From Akanthomyces muscarius (lineage: Eukaryota; Ascomycota; Sordariomycetes; Hypocreales; Cordycipitaceae): a DNA stretch of 64,000 nucleotides. Made by a program: the position numbers and the translations under genes. The DNA is taken from NCBI RefSeq assembly GCF_028009165.1, contig NW_026611618.1, positions 1,426,001-1,490,000 of the forward strand, given 5' to 3'. Shown here in pieces: positions 23,961 through 35,600 of this stretch. How positions within the stretch are numbered: the first letter of the stretch is position 1; each line of letters starts with the position of its first letter. A model generated the notes under the pieces. It saw only the letters and a program-made list of their open reading frames with translations, made no database searches and was not told where the DNA came from.

Positions 23961-24458
23961 ATGTGGTGCTTTTGTGCGCACCACTTGAAGCCGGAACTGA
24001 TTTGTGCCAGCTTTCTTTTGTTTTCCAATTTGTCTGACACGCGCCTCGGTAGTCAGGACCAACTTGGCGTTTCCTTTTTCTTCCTTTTTTTTGTACTCAC
24101 TGATTTCTTTCTGATATTGAAAACATAATATTAACAGTTTGTTGGGGGAGGTCTCGCATCTCCGATTTGGATCAGGCGATTTGAACCGCAGCAGCAGCGA
24201 GAGGGAGGCTGACAGAAGCAGGTTTCTTTTTTCGCAGAAAGCAGAAAAGTTTGGAACGCTGGCATGGGCTTTGGGCAACAGCGCGGACAGAGGGCTATGG
24301 TAAAAACAAAAGAATTGGATTGGGGAGTAGATGGTGCACGCAACAAAATGTGAGGAAAGAAAAGAAGATATGTACATTAGGTTTGCACTTTGATCGGTCA
24401 TGGTGATTATCAATCTCGATTTCTTTTTAGCTAGCTAGTTTTTCTTTCTACTGCACAT
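23961..24458. other. Convergent intergenic region
   Basis: 498 bp between two stop codons, with T-rich and A-rich tracts that probably serve 3'-end formation for both genes. No coding sequence supported. Confidence 0.4.
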
Positions 24459-25543
24459 CTACAGTTTAATATTCTCTTCGACGAAATGCGGCTGCGCAAC
24501 GCCCACACTCTTCAGTACCGCCGTCAGTGCCCGTGGACTCCTGCGCAGGGCATCCCACTCGGCTTCCGTCTTGACCAGCGCTGTGCCCGCCAGCATCGTG
24601 CCGTTGAGCGACACCTGCCCAACCACATCGCCCGTGTCCGGGTCCTTGATTGAGCCCCCCTCTGCGAGCCTGGGGCAGAGAACCAGCCGATCCCTCGTCA
24701 TGGCCATGTTGTAGCTAACCGCCGCCTCCTCTCCCGACTTGGCAGCGGCCGGTTCGTCGTCTTTGGCAGCAGCAGCAGCGCGCACCGCCTGCTCATAGAG
24801 CCTCAAGTACGTCGCGTGCAGATCCTCCCGTGAGGTGTCCAACCCGATGGCGTCCGAAAAGGTCCTGAATGGCGCCACCGCGCCGTCGTCGCCGTCCAGC
24901 CGCGACGCCAGCACGCTCCAGGCGCTGTCCTCGGGCAGACCCTCTCGCATCGCCGCCACGGGCAGGAGCTGGATGTGACGGTGCGGCTGGCTGGCACCAG
25001 AGTGCGCGCCGCAGTTGAAAAACGCAAACAGCGCGCCTCCGCCATGCGCGGTGCTGCTGCTGCTGCTGCCCTCCTCGTACGCGCGGATGCAGGCGAGCGT
25101 GGCGTACAGGTCGTCGGCGTCGAGGACGTGCGTCTGCGGCTTGAAGTCCCGCGTCGCGAGGATAAAGTGCTCCGGCACAATGGCAAACTTGTTGAGCACG
25201 AGAAAGTGCGCGGCGCCCACGTCAGCGACGAAGAGCCTGGGCGGCGGCGACGTGTACGCAAACGGGTCAAACGGCTTTGGCGATGGCGACGAGGTGGTGC
25301 CTTGCTGCTTGGGAGGCGCTTTGGGCTTGTTTGCGAGAGAGGGCGAGAACCGTAGTTGGAACTGTCTCTGTCAGCAAAGGTAGCTGGCGACCATCAGTGG
25401 TGGTGTGGACTGACCGAGAGAGCGCCAACGCGCACATCCTGCACGTGCGTGGGAAAGTAGGAGAGGTCGCCTTCGTGAAGGGCTTTGGCAAAGGCAGCTT
25501 TGACGAGCTCCGGGAGACGAGCTGGCGCTTTAATAGTGGCCAT
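24459..25543 (-). CDS. APA2: ATP adenylyltransferase / Ap4A phosphorylase (Apa2 type)
   Basis: Exons 25415-25543 and 24459-25361 (53-nt intron) encode 343 residues. The N-terminal helices (LPELVKAAFAKALHEGDLSY) and the spliced FQLRFSPSLANKP are typical of the Apa1/2 family. The HIT-like active site is FFNCGAHSGASQPHRHIQ, with the second His of HRH expected to carry the AMP intermediate. The C-terminal domain has YNMAMTRDRLVLCPR and SLNGTMLAGT. By family it phosphorolyses Ap4A to ATP and ADP and can run in reverse, controlling dinucleoside polyphosphate levels in the cytosol. An Ala/Lys/Glu-rich insert (AAAAAKDDEPAAAKSGEEA) lengthens the protein a little over the yeast enzymes. Confidence 0.9.
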
Positions 25544-25906
25544 GGGAGGAGGAGAAAAGTTGAATGTTGAGAATAATGGTTGCGGCAGGTGAGCTTGTCA
25601 GCGATCGGATACGTGAGAGGTCAAGATGTGGTGGGGCATCGCGGAGGAGCAATGACATAGTTGTCGTGTAGGAGAGCGGCCCGAGCCTTGGTGTACAATT
25701 TACAATTCTCTACGCATGAGGCGAGCTATTCTTGATTAATTTTGTGTATTGTTTCTAAGTTCTATTTAGCGGAGAGTAGCCATCCTAGCAAAAGCGTACC
25801 ACAGCTGCGCCCATCCGGAGCAGCATCCTCTGTATTAAGTATGTCTATGCCAACCTTGATTCCGTACGCCAGCCACATGCAAAAGAGCAACATCGCAGGT
25901 TGTTAT
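25544..25906. other. Short intergenic region, APA2 promoter
   Basis: 363 bp between the APA2 start and the stop of the Scs3/FIT2 gene; both are on the minus strand. Nothing else seen. Confidence 0.4.
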
Positions 25907-26975
25907 TCAAATCCCCGGAATGCCAAAGATTTGCCGGAGCGCTGGTACGAAGCGTGGCACAAAGTAGACGGCGTAAATCGCGATATAGGCGGTCAAAAGT
26001 CCAGTAAACTAAAACGTCATGTCAGAATTTCTGCCAAGCAAACTGTGTCAACAAGAAGAGACCATGACATACCTTTTCGAACCACGTATGAAAGTAAATC
26101 GCCGTCATGAGCAGCATCCACAGATTCAGCCCCAGGACACCCAGGGCAAACTTGCCTCCGTAGCCCAGCACCGTCTCCGCGTTCCTGCCCGCGCCGGCCG
26201 CTGTCTCCGCCTCGACGCTGGCGCCCTTGAGCGCGCCGTCGGCCATGACGACGCAGCGCTCCTCCGACCACCAGCCGGCCCAGCGCGCGAGCGGCCACAG
26301 CACCTCGTTCATCAGCAGCGCCGAACCGAGCGTCAGCAGGAACACGTGTCCGGAGATGTCGTGCCCGCCGCGCCACTTGCCGCCCGAGGCCTTGCACGCG
26401 ACGGCCGTCATGAGCGCCGCCGCGTCGGCCGTGCCCGTCGCGACGCCCAGCTCCGCGAGGTCGCACTGGCCGCCCGTCCAGCGGAAGCCGCGGTCGATGA
26501 TGGGCGCGCCGAAGCACCACTGCACGACCAGCACCCACCAGGCCGTCACGGCGGCCCAGCGCGCGACGGCGCGGGCCCTGGCCGCGGGGGACACGCCGAC
26601 CGAGGGATGCGTCAGGACAAAGGCGAGCAGGGCGGCCGTCGTCCAGCCCCAGCCGCGCTTGACAAAGTAAAGGTTGAAGAGGTTCGACTTGCGCGCAAAG
26701 TAGCCCGGCGCGGAGCCGTCGGCGGCCGCGTGGAGCGACTGCGAGACGGCGTCGTAGGTCAGCGCGCGCGTGTGCGGCGAGAGGACGGCGAAGAGCGAGC
26801 CGAAGACGAGCAGCACGGGGAAGAGCCCGAGGGCGAGGCGCTCGACGGGCGTCGGGAGAAAGGGTGAGGTGCGCTGCGTCGCGGACGTCATGGCAGAGGC
26901 GTCGGTGGGGGGTGATGCTGTCGAGGGTGCGTTTGCGGCCGAGGATCGCCCAGCTCGTTTGGTGGTGGTGGCCAT
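25907..26975 (-). CDS. SCS3: Scs3/FIT2 family ER membrane protein (fat-storage-inducing)
   Basis: Exons 26073-26975 and 25907-26008 (64-nt intron) encode 334 residues with about six membrane spans. The two family His sites are present: GGHDISGHVFLLTLGSALL and FHTWFEKFTG. In FIT2 these are required for acyl-CoA diphosphatase activity in the ER lumen. By family it supports lipid droplet budding, ER integrity and inositol-linked phospholipid synthesis. The region of about 30 residues between the span near residue 210 and the last lumenal motif (GALKGASVEAETAAGAGRN) is a variable loop. The final exon adds the last span (LLTAYIAIYAVYFVP) and the short tail FGIPGI. Confidence 0.88.
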
Positions 26976-28522
26976 TTGCGCGCGCAGGCCCCTCGTGGTG
27001 GGTGGTCGATGTATGACTTGTTTTTCGAGAGGGATTGGATGAGGGGTGCTATGACAGAAGCATTGAGAGGTTGTCTTGTTTGCGCGAGGCAGAAAAAAGA
27101 CGAGCGAGATTCAGGGAATGCAGGTTGCAAGAAAAAAAAGGCAAATTCCGGTTATGATGATGTATTGCGAAATGGATGCTGTCCTGGCCTATGACGTGGG
27201 ACAGAACTAGTTCTTGCTAGCGCCACATCCGGTGGACGTGGCGCATGCTGGAAGGTTCGCCCTGCGCCACACCTCGGCAAGCCGTGATCGCCGATAGCAG
27301 ATGCGACGGAAATAGATGGGACGCTTTTTTGTGGCCATTCAATATTGCCTGCCATTCTCGGTATAATTTGCTCTCTTTTCTTGTGTTGGTAAAGATGTGC
27401 CGTGTCGTTGATCTTTCTATTCACAGCGGCAGCCGCATCTCTGTGTGCTTCTCATAATTGTCTGCCACTCGCCTGTGGCGACCAGGTCATCCAGCAATGC
27501 CACTCATGATGTGGTATAGCCGTAGAAGTGGACGCGATTTGATCCCATCGCTATGGTTTTCGTCTCCGGTTCCCCTTTAGCACTTGCTTGCTGATTTCTT
27601 TGTAGAAGCGTGACACGATCATATCTGCTACTTACATGGGCCAGCGCTGGACGGCCGCCTCTAGGCAGCCATGCCAAAAACCTCTTATACCAAAATAGAC
27701 CTTCAAACCTTGGCGAAGTAGCTACACTCCCCCAAAGATTCAGATCAGTTCTGCCGTACAGAAAGCCGCACACTTCGCTTTTTGCCAGTTTGGTTCGGCC
27801 ACGTTCTCACAAGGCTATGACTTCGCATGACTTGAAGTTGCACTTTTGACTCTACTTCAGCTATTTAGCAGGCCTAGTTTTTAATTTACCGTGACTTTCT
27901 TGGACTATATTTTTAAGTCGTCCTTAATTCTTTTTTTGGCCGTGGAAAGGGTTACACCAAAGTGGAATTTTCCTATTCGCCTTCGGCATAGGCGGGAGTA
28001 GACTGGAGATTGGAGATCACACTAAGCCTACATCCCCAAACTGGACCACATCACCTGTCTCTCCTGTAGTAGAAATTATATTACCATTACTCTGGAAACG
28101 GGAAAGGTTTTGTTATTATCGTTTATGGCTTCTGAAACTTGCGACAATCTCAATTTTGAGATTCAACTAAAATTTCATCTTCAGGCTCTGGTGCACGTTC
28201 GAGTCGCACATATCGCGACTGCCATCTCGCCAAGTACTCACTATTTTTTACTAAGTCTTCATTACATAGGGGTGCCCATGACGAAGCCATCTGCATCATG
28301 CTCCCGTATTTCTGCTTTCAGGCGGGGAAGACGCATTTCCCTCTTCCGCGCCAATGTCAGCGACCCGAAATCCTTGTCTCAGCTGCAGCCGGCTTCGCTT
28401 TCCCCCCTCCCCGCACTGTATGCATCCCAGGCAAGGTCACATCAGCCGCGCCTTCGTCATATCTCTCAAACTCCATCTTATCTTGCAAAGATCCCAACGT
28501 TGACCAAAACATTACCTAAAAG
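26976..28522. other. Divergent intergenic region, 1.5 kb
   Basis: Contains the Scs3/FIT2 promoter on the left and the hydrolase promoter on the right. Open frames here are short and lack motifs. I see no gene. Confidence 0.4.
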
Positions 28523-29735
28523 ATGCATCCGGCACTCGGACTAATTCCCGCACTTGTGAGTCCTGCTGGTGCATCTGATACCACGCCGCACCAGTCGGTC
28601 TTCGCAGTCAACGACGGCGCAGAAGTCCCCGCCATTCGCAGCTACTTCTACGCCGGCGGCGAGTACCAGATGCAAGGAAACGACACGGAAAATCATGTCT
28701 TGGTGAACCAGATGTATGTCGAGAAGCTCGTGCCCGCTCACGGCGTGTCGCAAGAGCTTCCCATCATTCTCTTCCATGGACGGGGACAGACAGGTTCGGT
28801 ACGTTGAGATGAGCTATTTCCAGCGTAAGCTATATTCTCTAACGATTCGCCAGAATTTTCTCAACACGCCTGACGGACGGCGTGGCTGGGCTTCTGATTT
28901 CGTTGCCGCAGGCTACGAAGTATACATTGTCGACGAGCCCTTCCGGGCGCGCTCACCATGGGAGACCGGCCACGGATCCCGCGCGCTTGTCTCTTACTCC
29001 GCCGAGCATCTCCAGCAGTACTTTACCGCGACCTCCAAGTACAACCTGTGGCCCGAGGCCGCGCTGCACACGCAGTGGCCTGGTGCGGGCGTCATGGGCG
29101 ACGCCGTCTTCGACCAGTTCTACGCCGCCTGCATCCAGTTCATGCCCAACTCGTCCTTTGAGCAGGCGGCGGCGCAGGCGGCCGGCGTCGCCCTGCTGGA
29201 CCGCATCGCCAGGCCGGCTGTCATTGTCGGGCACAGCCAGGGTGGGCCGCTCCCTCTGCTCTTGGCCGACCAGCGGCCGGAACTCGCGGCCGCGCTGATC
29301 CTCCTGGAGCCCGCGGGCCCGCCGTTTCGCGAAGTCGTCTTCTCGAACGAGACCAAGAGAGACTGGGGCGTGAGCGAGATTGCAATGACATACGATCCGC
29401 CCGTCACCGACCCGGCCAAGGAACTTGTCAAGGCGGTCCGCACATATGACAACCCGCTGCGACGTGAATGCATTGTGCAAGCTGACAGCCCACCTCCGAG
29501 AAGACTCAAAAATGTTTCCGGAAAGAACGTATTGGTGGTCACGGCAGAGTCATCATATCATCACATGTATGACCACTGTACTGTGGATTTCCTGCGTCAA
29601 GCAGGCTGCCAGAAGCTAGAGCACGTGTACTTGGAAGACATAGGCATCATAGGAAACGGCCACATGATGTTTATGGAGAAGAACAGCCATGAGATCCAGA
29701 AATTTTTACAGAAATGGATCGAAAGTGTGCAATAG
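28523..29735 (+). CDS. Alpha/beta-hydrolase, secreted esterase-like
   Basis: Exons 28523-28798 and 28854-29735 (55-nt intron) encode 385 residues. The N-terminus (MHPALGLIPALVSPAGAS) may be a weak signal peptide. The oxyanion motif FHGRGQTGSNF spans the splice junction, so the intron is well supported. The nucleophile elbow is VGHSQGG. A likely His lies in GNGHMMF near the C-terminus, and the acid residue is probably in the preceding strand region. This pattern resembles fungal extracellular alpha/beta hydrolases of unknown substrate. The WASDFVAAGYEVYIVDEPFRARS region after strand 4 is also family-like. The substrate is not predictable. Confidence 0.85.
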
Positions 29736-30066
29736 CAGCCACCAGCTCTATTACGTACCATAAGGTCTTGACTTAAGTTTGGCAGTCGAACTTCATTCTA
29801 TCAGTCTCAATTGTCTAGCTACTGAAAACCGCGGCAGAACTCTGCCTCCAAAAACCCAAACTCTGCCCTGCCTCCTGGGCAGATAAAACGTCTTGTAAAT
29901 ATGGACCAAAAAAGAAAATGTAAAAAATGAACCAATGAAGAGAAAATCACAGAAAGACAGAGATAATCATCTGCAGCCGCGCAGGTTATCGCACTGATAC
30001 CCTTCAAGGCTCACATATGCTCCCACAAGTACCTAGCACCACGGCTCTTAAGGGGGCGCGAGAGGC

Positions 30067-30285
30067 TTAGACGGTGACGGTCGCGGTCACGTACAGTGTG
30101 GTGGTATATAGGACTGTCGTTTCGAGCACGTCAGAATGAGTGGTCGTCGAAGGCGGCTTGGTGTAAATGCTTACTGTCGAAGTCGAAGAGGTTGCGGTCG
30201 GAGTCTTGGGGAAGGTAGGCTGCGGCTCGGCGCTGCTGCTGGGTCCAGTCTTGGGCCCGGGTCCGCCTGGGACGTTTTCATCATT
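30067..30285 (-). other. Open in-frame Ser/Thr/Pro-rich extension beyond the GH55 stop
   Basis: Directly after the GH55 TAG codon (30286-30288) the same frame stays open for 72 codons and ends at TAA (30067-30069). The translation is Pro/Gly-rich, then Ser/Thr-rich (TATSSTSTVSIYTKPPSTTT), and ends in a TTTLYVTATVTV-type tail, a composition typical of linkers and tails of fungal secreted or wall proteins. It has no homologous domain I recognise. It may be used through alternative splicing (the stop sits in a good acceptor, TTCTCACCCTAG), through readthrough, or be a recent relic. Confidence 0.55.
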
Positions 30286-32619
30286 CTAGGGTGAGAACGC
30301 TGCCAGAGCAGCACAGAAGTTGTTTCTGTTGTCCTTGTCGAGAGCAACGGACTGGCTGTTAAGAGTAACCATGTTGATGCTCGCCTTGGTGGCAAGACCG
30401 AAAATATGAATGCTTGAGTTTTCAATGTCCAGAATGTTGTCCTGGCAGTTGTTGCCGTCGACACACTTCTGATCGTAGTTATCAAAGAAGCTGTAGAGAC
30501 CAGCACCGTAAACAAGGATGTCGCTGGAATCGACAGCGCGGAGGCCCCAGGTTCTGGCGCACTTAGGACCAGTGCACTTCGAAAAGTCGGGGTCGCTGTA
30601 CTTGGCATTGTACTTGAAGGGTACCTTGGCATCAGGGTTGCCCTGCATGTAAGCAGTCTCGGTTTGGATGAGACCCATGTAGACATTCTTGGCCTTGCTG
30701 AGCTGGTAGTTGGACAGAACGCTGTGCTCGGAAGAAGTTCCCCAGAGCCAAGCACCCTTGGTACTCTCGATCAGAATGCCGCGTCCGTTGTAAATGTTGA
30801 TCTGGTTATGGTCGCCAAGATCAAGCTCGTGGTCGGCAACCCAGAACCAGGTGTTCTCGAGGTAGGCGCTGGCCTGAGGGGTAATGTGCATGAGCATAAA
30901 GGCACCAATGCACTCGGCTTTAGGCCCAGCAATCAGCGAGGGATTCTTGGAGCACTTGTCGGACTGAAGATTGGTTCCAGCGAAGCCACCAACGCGGAAA
31001 TGAGTGTCCCAAAGACCGGCAGCGCCCTTGTCTTGACCGGCAACGTTGAACTCCATCAGGATAGCACCGGGCTGAGGACCCATCGTGGAGAAGATAATAT
31101 CCTGGATTTCAACAGTGCCAACGTCACCGGGGTTGCCAACTTGGAAGACAGGCTTGGGGTTGCTCTGGTCCTGGAAGTTGCTGTTGCCGCCTGCAAAGAT
31201 GATTGGCCAGATTTCACCGACAATCTTGACATTCTTGGGGACCTTGACAGTGTTGGTGACGACATAGTTGCCGTGGTCGAAGTAGACAATTTGATCACTG
31301 CCGATGCTGTTGAAGACCGCTTGGATGGCAGCGGTATCATCAGTCACACCGTCGCCCTTGGCGCCTTTGGACTTGACAGACACAAACTTGGAAGCATCGA
31401 CGTTGTTGTACTGGGGTTTCGACTTGGTGAAAATATTGCCAGAGCCATCAAGGAGCGCGCCAGGCTTGGAAACAGGGCTCTGAGTAGCCTGGACAGCGCT
31501 ACCGCTGCTACCCTTGTAAGCCCGACCCTGGATCCAAGACTGAACCTTGGTGTTGCCTTGGAGCAATGTAGTCTTGGACTGGGGGTTCTGGACAGCCGCG
31601 GGACAGTTTTTGCTGAAATCGACATTGTCGACGACCAGGGTACCGCGGGTATCGTTCTGGCCAGTGCTGTAGCGCGTGGCAATGCCGACGGGGGTGTTGG
31701 AGAATACGCTGTCCTGGACAATAACGGCACCGACCTGCTGCTGGTCTTGGCCGTTGCTAGACATGTCCAGACCAATATCACAGCTGTCAATGTTGAGGCC
31801 ATGGAAGGTCCAGGCCCAGTTCCAGTTCATGTAAATGGCAGTCCGGCATCCGTTGAACTTCAAGTTGCGGGTGGTGAACTGTTGAGCACCCCAGAAAACA
31901 CCGAGGTTGCCGCCGTTGAAGGTAAGATCAGACATCCAGCCGCCAGAGCCGTTCTCGGTAAAGATGCCCTGCTGCTTGTTGTCGCTGCTCTTATCCTTGA
32001 TCATGTTGAACTCAATGTTCTGGAGAGAAGTGGCCTGGGCGACCTGCCAGTGAATACCGGTTCCAGTAGACTTGCCCTGGGCAGTAATATCAATCTTGAA
32101 GTTGCGGATCTGGCGGAAAAAGTTGTTCTGGTTGGTGTACCAGTTGACACCACCATCAGCGTAGGGGTCGGAGTCGATCACGGCAATGCCCTGGAAGTTG
32201 GCGGCGGCCTTGAGGGTAGGCAGGGTGACAGCATCACCAACAAGCTGGGTATAGTAGTATTGAATAATGGGCTTCGAGACGACGTAGGTTCCAGGAGGGA
32301 AGTAAACAAGAGCAGGAGTCGTAGTGCTGGAGTCACAGCCTTGGCCGCAGCGGTTACCATCAGTGATGGCGGCGTTGATAGCGGCAGTGTCATCGGTAGA
32401 GCCATCGCCGCGGGCACCATAGTCCTTGACGTTGCGGTAAACTTTGAAGTTGCCGTTGCTGGGAACGGCACCCTGTCGTTTGATGCTGGAGAGCCACCAG
32501 CTCGAGCTGGAGCCGGCTTGGGCCGCCGTAGTGTTGAGGGATGCGGACGGCGCTGCCGAAACGGGAGAAAATGCACTCAGGGCCAGCAGAGAGGCCGTGA
32601 GGAGGGACCCGAGACCCAT
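30286..32619 (-). CDS. Secreted GH55 exo-beta-1,3-glucanase
   Basis: A single exon of 777 residues. The start at 32619 begins a signal peptide (MGLGSLLTASLLALSAFSPVSA). The upstream in-frame ATG at 32769 would add a non-secretory leader. Two pectate-lyase-like beta-helix domains are visible, each opening with the hallmark (V)KDYGARGDGSTDDTAAINAA at about residues 64-83 and SKGAKGDGVTDDTAAIQAVF near 413. Later signatures include the strongly conserved GLWDTHFRVGGFAG, NTWFWVADHELD, GRGILIESTKGAWLWGTSSEHS and QTETAYMQ. By family it splits glucose from non-reducing ends of beta-1,3-glucan, in wall remodelling or attack on other fungi. The stop is followed in frame by a long open extension, annotated separately. 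Confidence 0.95.
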   Translation of the reverse strand: MGLGSLLTASLLALSAFSPVSAAPSASLNTTAAQAGSSSSWWLSSIKRQGAVPSNGNFKVYRNVKDYGARGDGSTDDTAAINAAITDGNRCGQGCDSSTTTPALVYFPPGTYVVSKPIIQYYYTQLVGDAVTLPTLKAAANFQGIAVIDSDPYADGGVNWYTNQNNFFRQIRNFKIDITAQGKSTGTGIHWQVAQATSLQNIEFNMIKDKSSDNKQQGIFTENGSGGWMSDLTFNGGNLGVFWGAQQFTTRNLKFNGCRTAIYMNWNWAWTFHGLNIDSCDIGLDMSSNGQDQQQVGAVIVQDSVFSNTPVGIATRYSTGQNDTRGTLVVDNVDFSKNCPAAVQNPQSKTTLLQGNTKVQSWIQGRAYKGSSGSAVQATQSPVSKPGALLDGSGNIFTKSKPQYNNVDASKFVSVKSKGAKGDGVTDDTAAIQAVFNSIGSDQIVYFDHGNYVVTNTVKVPKNVKIVGEIWPIIFAGGNSNFQDQSNPKPVFQVGNPGDVGTVEIQDIIFSTMGPQPGAILMEFNVAGQDKGAAGLWDTHFRVGGFAGTNLQSDKCSKNPSLIAGPKAECIGAFMLMHITPQASAYLENTWFWVADHELDLGDHNQINIYNGRGILIESTKGAWLWGTSSEHSVLSNYQLSKAKNVYMGLIQTETAYMQGNPDAKVPFKYNAKYSDPDFSKCTGPKCARTWGLRAVDSSDILVYGAGLYSFFDNYDQKCVDGNNCQDNILDIENSSIHIFGLATKASINMVTLNSQSVALDKDNRNNFCAALAAFSP

Positions 32620-35600
32620 GGTGAAGGTTCGGTAAGGAAACGCGGCTAGGTCGAGAGTGCGCGTCAGTCGTTTGTGTAAAGGACAAAGGAGCAAGCGAAA
32701 GCGAGGGGTGTAGAAGAAAAGAAGCAAAGGGGCTGTAGAGAATGATGTGTCAAGTGTAATGTAGGACAATAGGAACTATGCTGGAAGGAAACTGTATTTG
32801 AAGAGCAGTGAATGTGGCTGAGGGCTACAACGGCCGCCAGCTGGTCGCCAACTGCCTGCCAGCTGTAAGTTGACGATGGTGGGGCAGGAAGTCAGCAGTC
32901 CGTTTTCTCCACGAGACTGCTACTTGGACTTGCCAAGGACACCATGATCGCCGAATCAAAGACGACTAGTCAAAGGATGTGTTGCGTGTTCACTCTTCCC
33001 CTCAAGGCACTCGCCAGCATGGTGTGTCAGGTGGGCGCACAGCGTCTTACACGGGTGATGTTGATGGCGCGCGCCAGAGCTGGTGTTGAGAGCAAACTTA
33101 CAGCTGTTTTGCAGAATATGTACGCGCCAGTTACCTGCACAAGCGGCTAGGGAAAACGACCTAAGGAAATGTTCGAACCGGTTCGAGACAACAAACTGAA
33201 GTTGCCGAAAAAAATGCAAGCGTCGCCTGTCGTCAAGGCAGGTTCAAGGAGGGGAGGGCGAAAGAAGCACGGTTACCGAATATCAACAGGCATAAATCGG
33301 GACGCGGGAACCGCTCATTATAAGTAAGCTACGATCAAAGACTGCAAGGACCATCGGCATGCCTGGCCTGGGCGCTCCGCGAGGTCGGGGCAGGGACGCC
33401 AGCCAAGCCCATTGTTCTCGTCGCATTCACATTCGTCGGGGCGCGTAGGCATTCAGAAAGCGGAGGCCCCCACCCAGCGGCCACACCCTTGTGGGACACC
33501 CGATGTCAACAGGTACCGACCATCTATTGGCCCAATATGGTCTGTCTTTCGTTTCAGATACTGGGTCGCGATATTGGCTCTTACACATTGAGCTTGGGTT
33601 GGCGCCACGGAGTGTCCGCAGCCAAAGTTGGCAAGAAACGAACTCCGTTTTTGTTTCCTGCACCAGAAGCGATTCGCGAAACGGGCACTGATGAAATCTA
33701 GCCCTGGAGAAAGCGACGGCTAGGTGGAAATTGGTTGAACGGGAACCTTCAGCCACTATTAGCATGTCTCGGGCCGCCCAAGACCAAGCGCAAGCCAACG
33801 ATACTCCCCGACACGATATTAGCATCAAGCCGAGAAGCAACTGCCATGCACGCCACCTCGCACTTCACACTACAGCGCCAAAGTGTCCACTGCTTCCTTA
33901 ATGCATCGGTGGCACCGCATAAGCCGGACGCCTTCAAACCCACGCCGGAGCAGCGCCGAGCACTGGGCTGATGAAGCTCTTGGCTTTTTACCCAACAGAG
34001 CAGGTACTCCATCGTGGAGGGGGCCTTCGGCCTTGTGCCTGATGGAGCGCAGAGAGCCAATCCATCTATGGAAGCCACCCCGAGCTGACACCAGTCGACA
34101 CACCAGGGTCTCCTTTTTGCAGGGGCAGCCAAAGAAGCTAGCGCTGTTTCACCCCAGGTAGCCAGCCCTGACAGCCCACGAGCCCCCTAGATAGGGCGCT
34201 TCGAAGCGCTGCCAAAAGCCGCATTGCTTGGCCTGGGAGCTGTTCTCAATGTAGGGCCTGAGTCGTGCCCATTTCTTGAAACGATGAAGGATCGGTTGAT
34301 GCGTTTGAAAGCAAGTGACCTACTACCCAGTCAAGAGGGCAGTCTTGGCTATGCTGCCCCAATCAAGCCAACAGATCTGATGTCATGCGGCTGGCTGGTG
34401 AAAATTTATTTCGAAATGATTTGCCTACTAGGGTACATGGCACATGGGGGTCAGCCTCCAGTAGGTACGCAAATTAATGGCGTGTCTCTTTTCTCTCGAT
34501 GCTTGCAAAGCTTAATGTGGCCCCCCTCCCCCCTCCCCCGGCAGTGTCTACAAGTCACATTCCTCCGACTGCAGATGACAGTGTCGATCGAAATTGCACT
34601 GATGGCTGTGGCTTTTCTACCTGCAACTCTGCACTTACTGCAAAATCACAGACGGTTTCGCAGTGTCGCTGAACGTCGCGTGGTCACGTTTTTGTCAATC
34701 CGCCGTCAATGTTTTCTTGACGCTGCGCGAAACTGATACCCGTACGCAAGACATCGGACATGGACTCAGCAAGCAGACGCGTGCACCAGTAGCAAGCGTG
34801 GCTCGTGCCTTGCAGCCTGCCAAACTAGGCAGCTGCTTGACTCCTAGTGCCCGGTGCGGAGAGCTCTCAAATCGCAAGTTCGCAACTTGCACCTCGGTCG
34901 ACGACAGGCAGTGGATCGCCACCGACGCGAAGCAGATCACCCGACAAACCAGATCCACAAGCAGCAACTACATCGATATTACCACTTACAATGCACTTCT
35001 GCGCTACCAGAAGCACGCGAGGATACACGTTTGCTGAGCGAGGCGCAGTTATGAGTCAAACAGCCTAATCCAAACATACCTCGGGGCAATAGCTCACGAC
35101 GACCCGGTCACCATTCAATGTGATACCAATATCGACCAAGACAAGAGACTTTGCAAGACAGTTAGTTCAGAATGCAACCCTACAGCGCGTGCCACACTTC
35201 ACGCGACCAGGTACATACATTTGCATCGAGCCACAGTCTTGCGGTAACAACCACTCGTCTATTACCAACTCTTTGAACTCTCGATTGGACGGAGTAGCCC
35301 ACAGCCCGCTGCAGGTGCTGTCAATGTATGACCGCCAGAAAATGGCAAATTACGCAGGGTGCGTACTTTTAGCTTTACCCCACAAAGCTACCAGATGTCA
35401 CCGAAGTACTGCCCTCTTCCTTCCGCTAATAAGTGCTTCGCTAGGCTGGCACTCTGGGCAGCGTTGCAGTTCTATTACCCCACACCGAAGCCGACCCCAG
35501 ATCTGGGTGCTTTTTACCCATCAGCCTCTTTTACCGCCACAATTCTTCCAACCAGCTGGGCTGATGATGCCATGCCACCATCCTATCCGAATTGCGACAC

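Noticed and set aside
30664..32649. 661-codon open frame antisense to the GH55 gene
   Set aside because: Shadow of GC-biased third positions. The sense strand has signal peptide and family motifs; the antisense translation has none.
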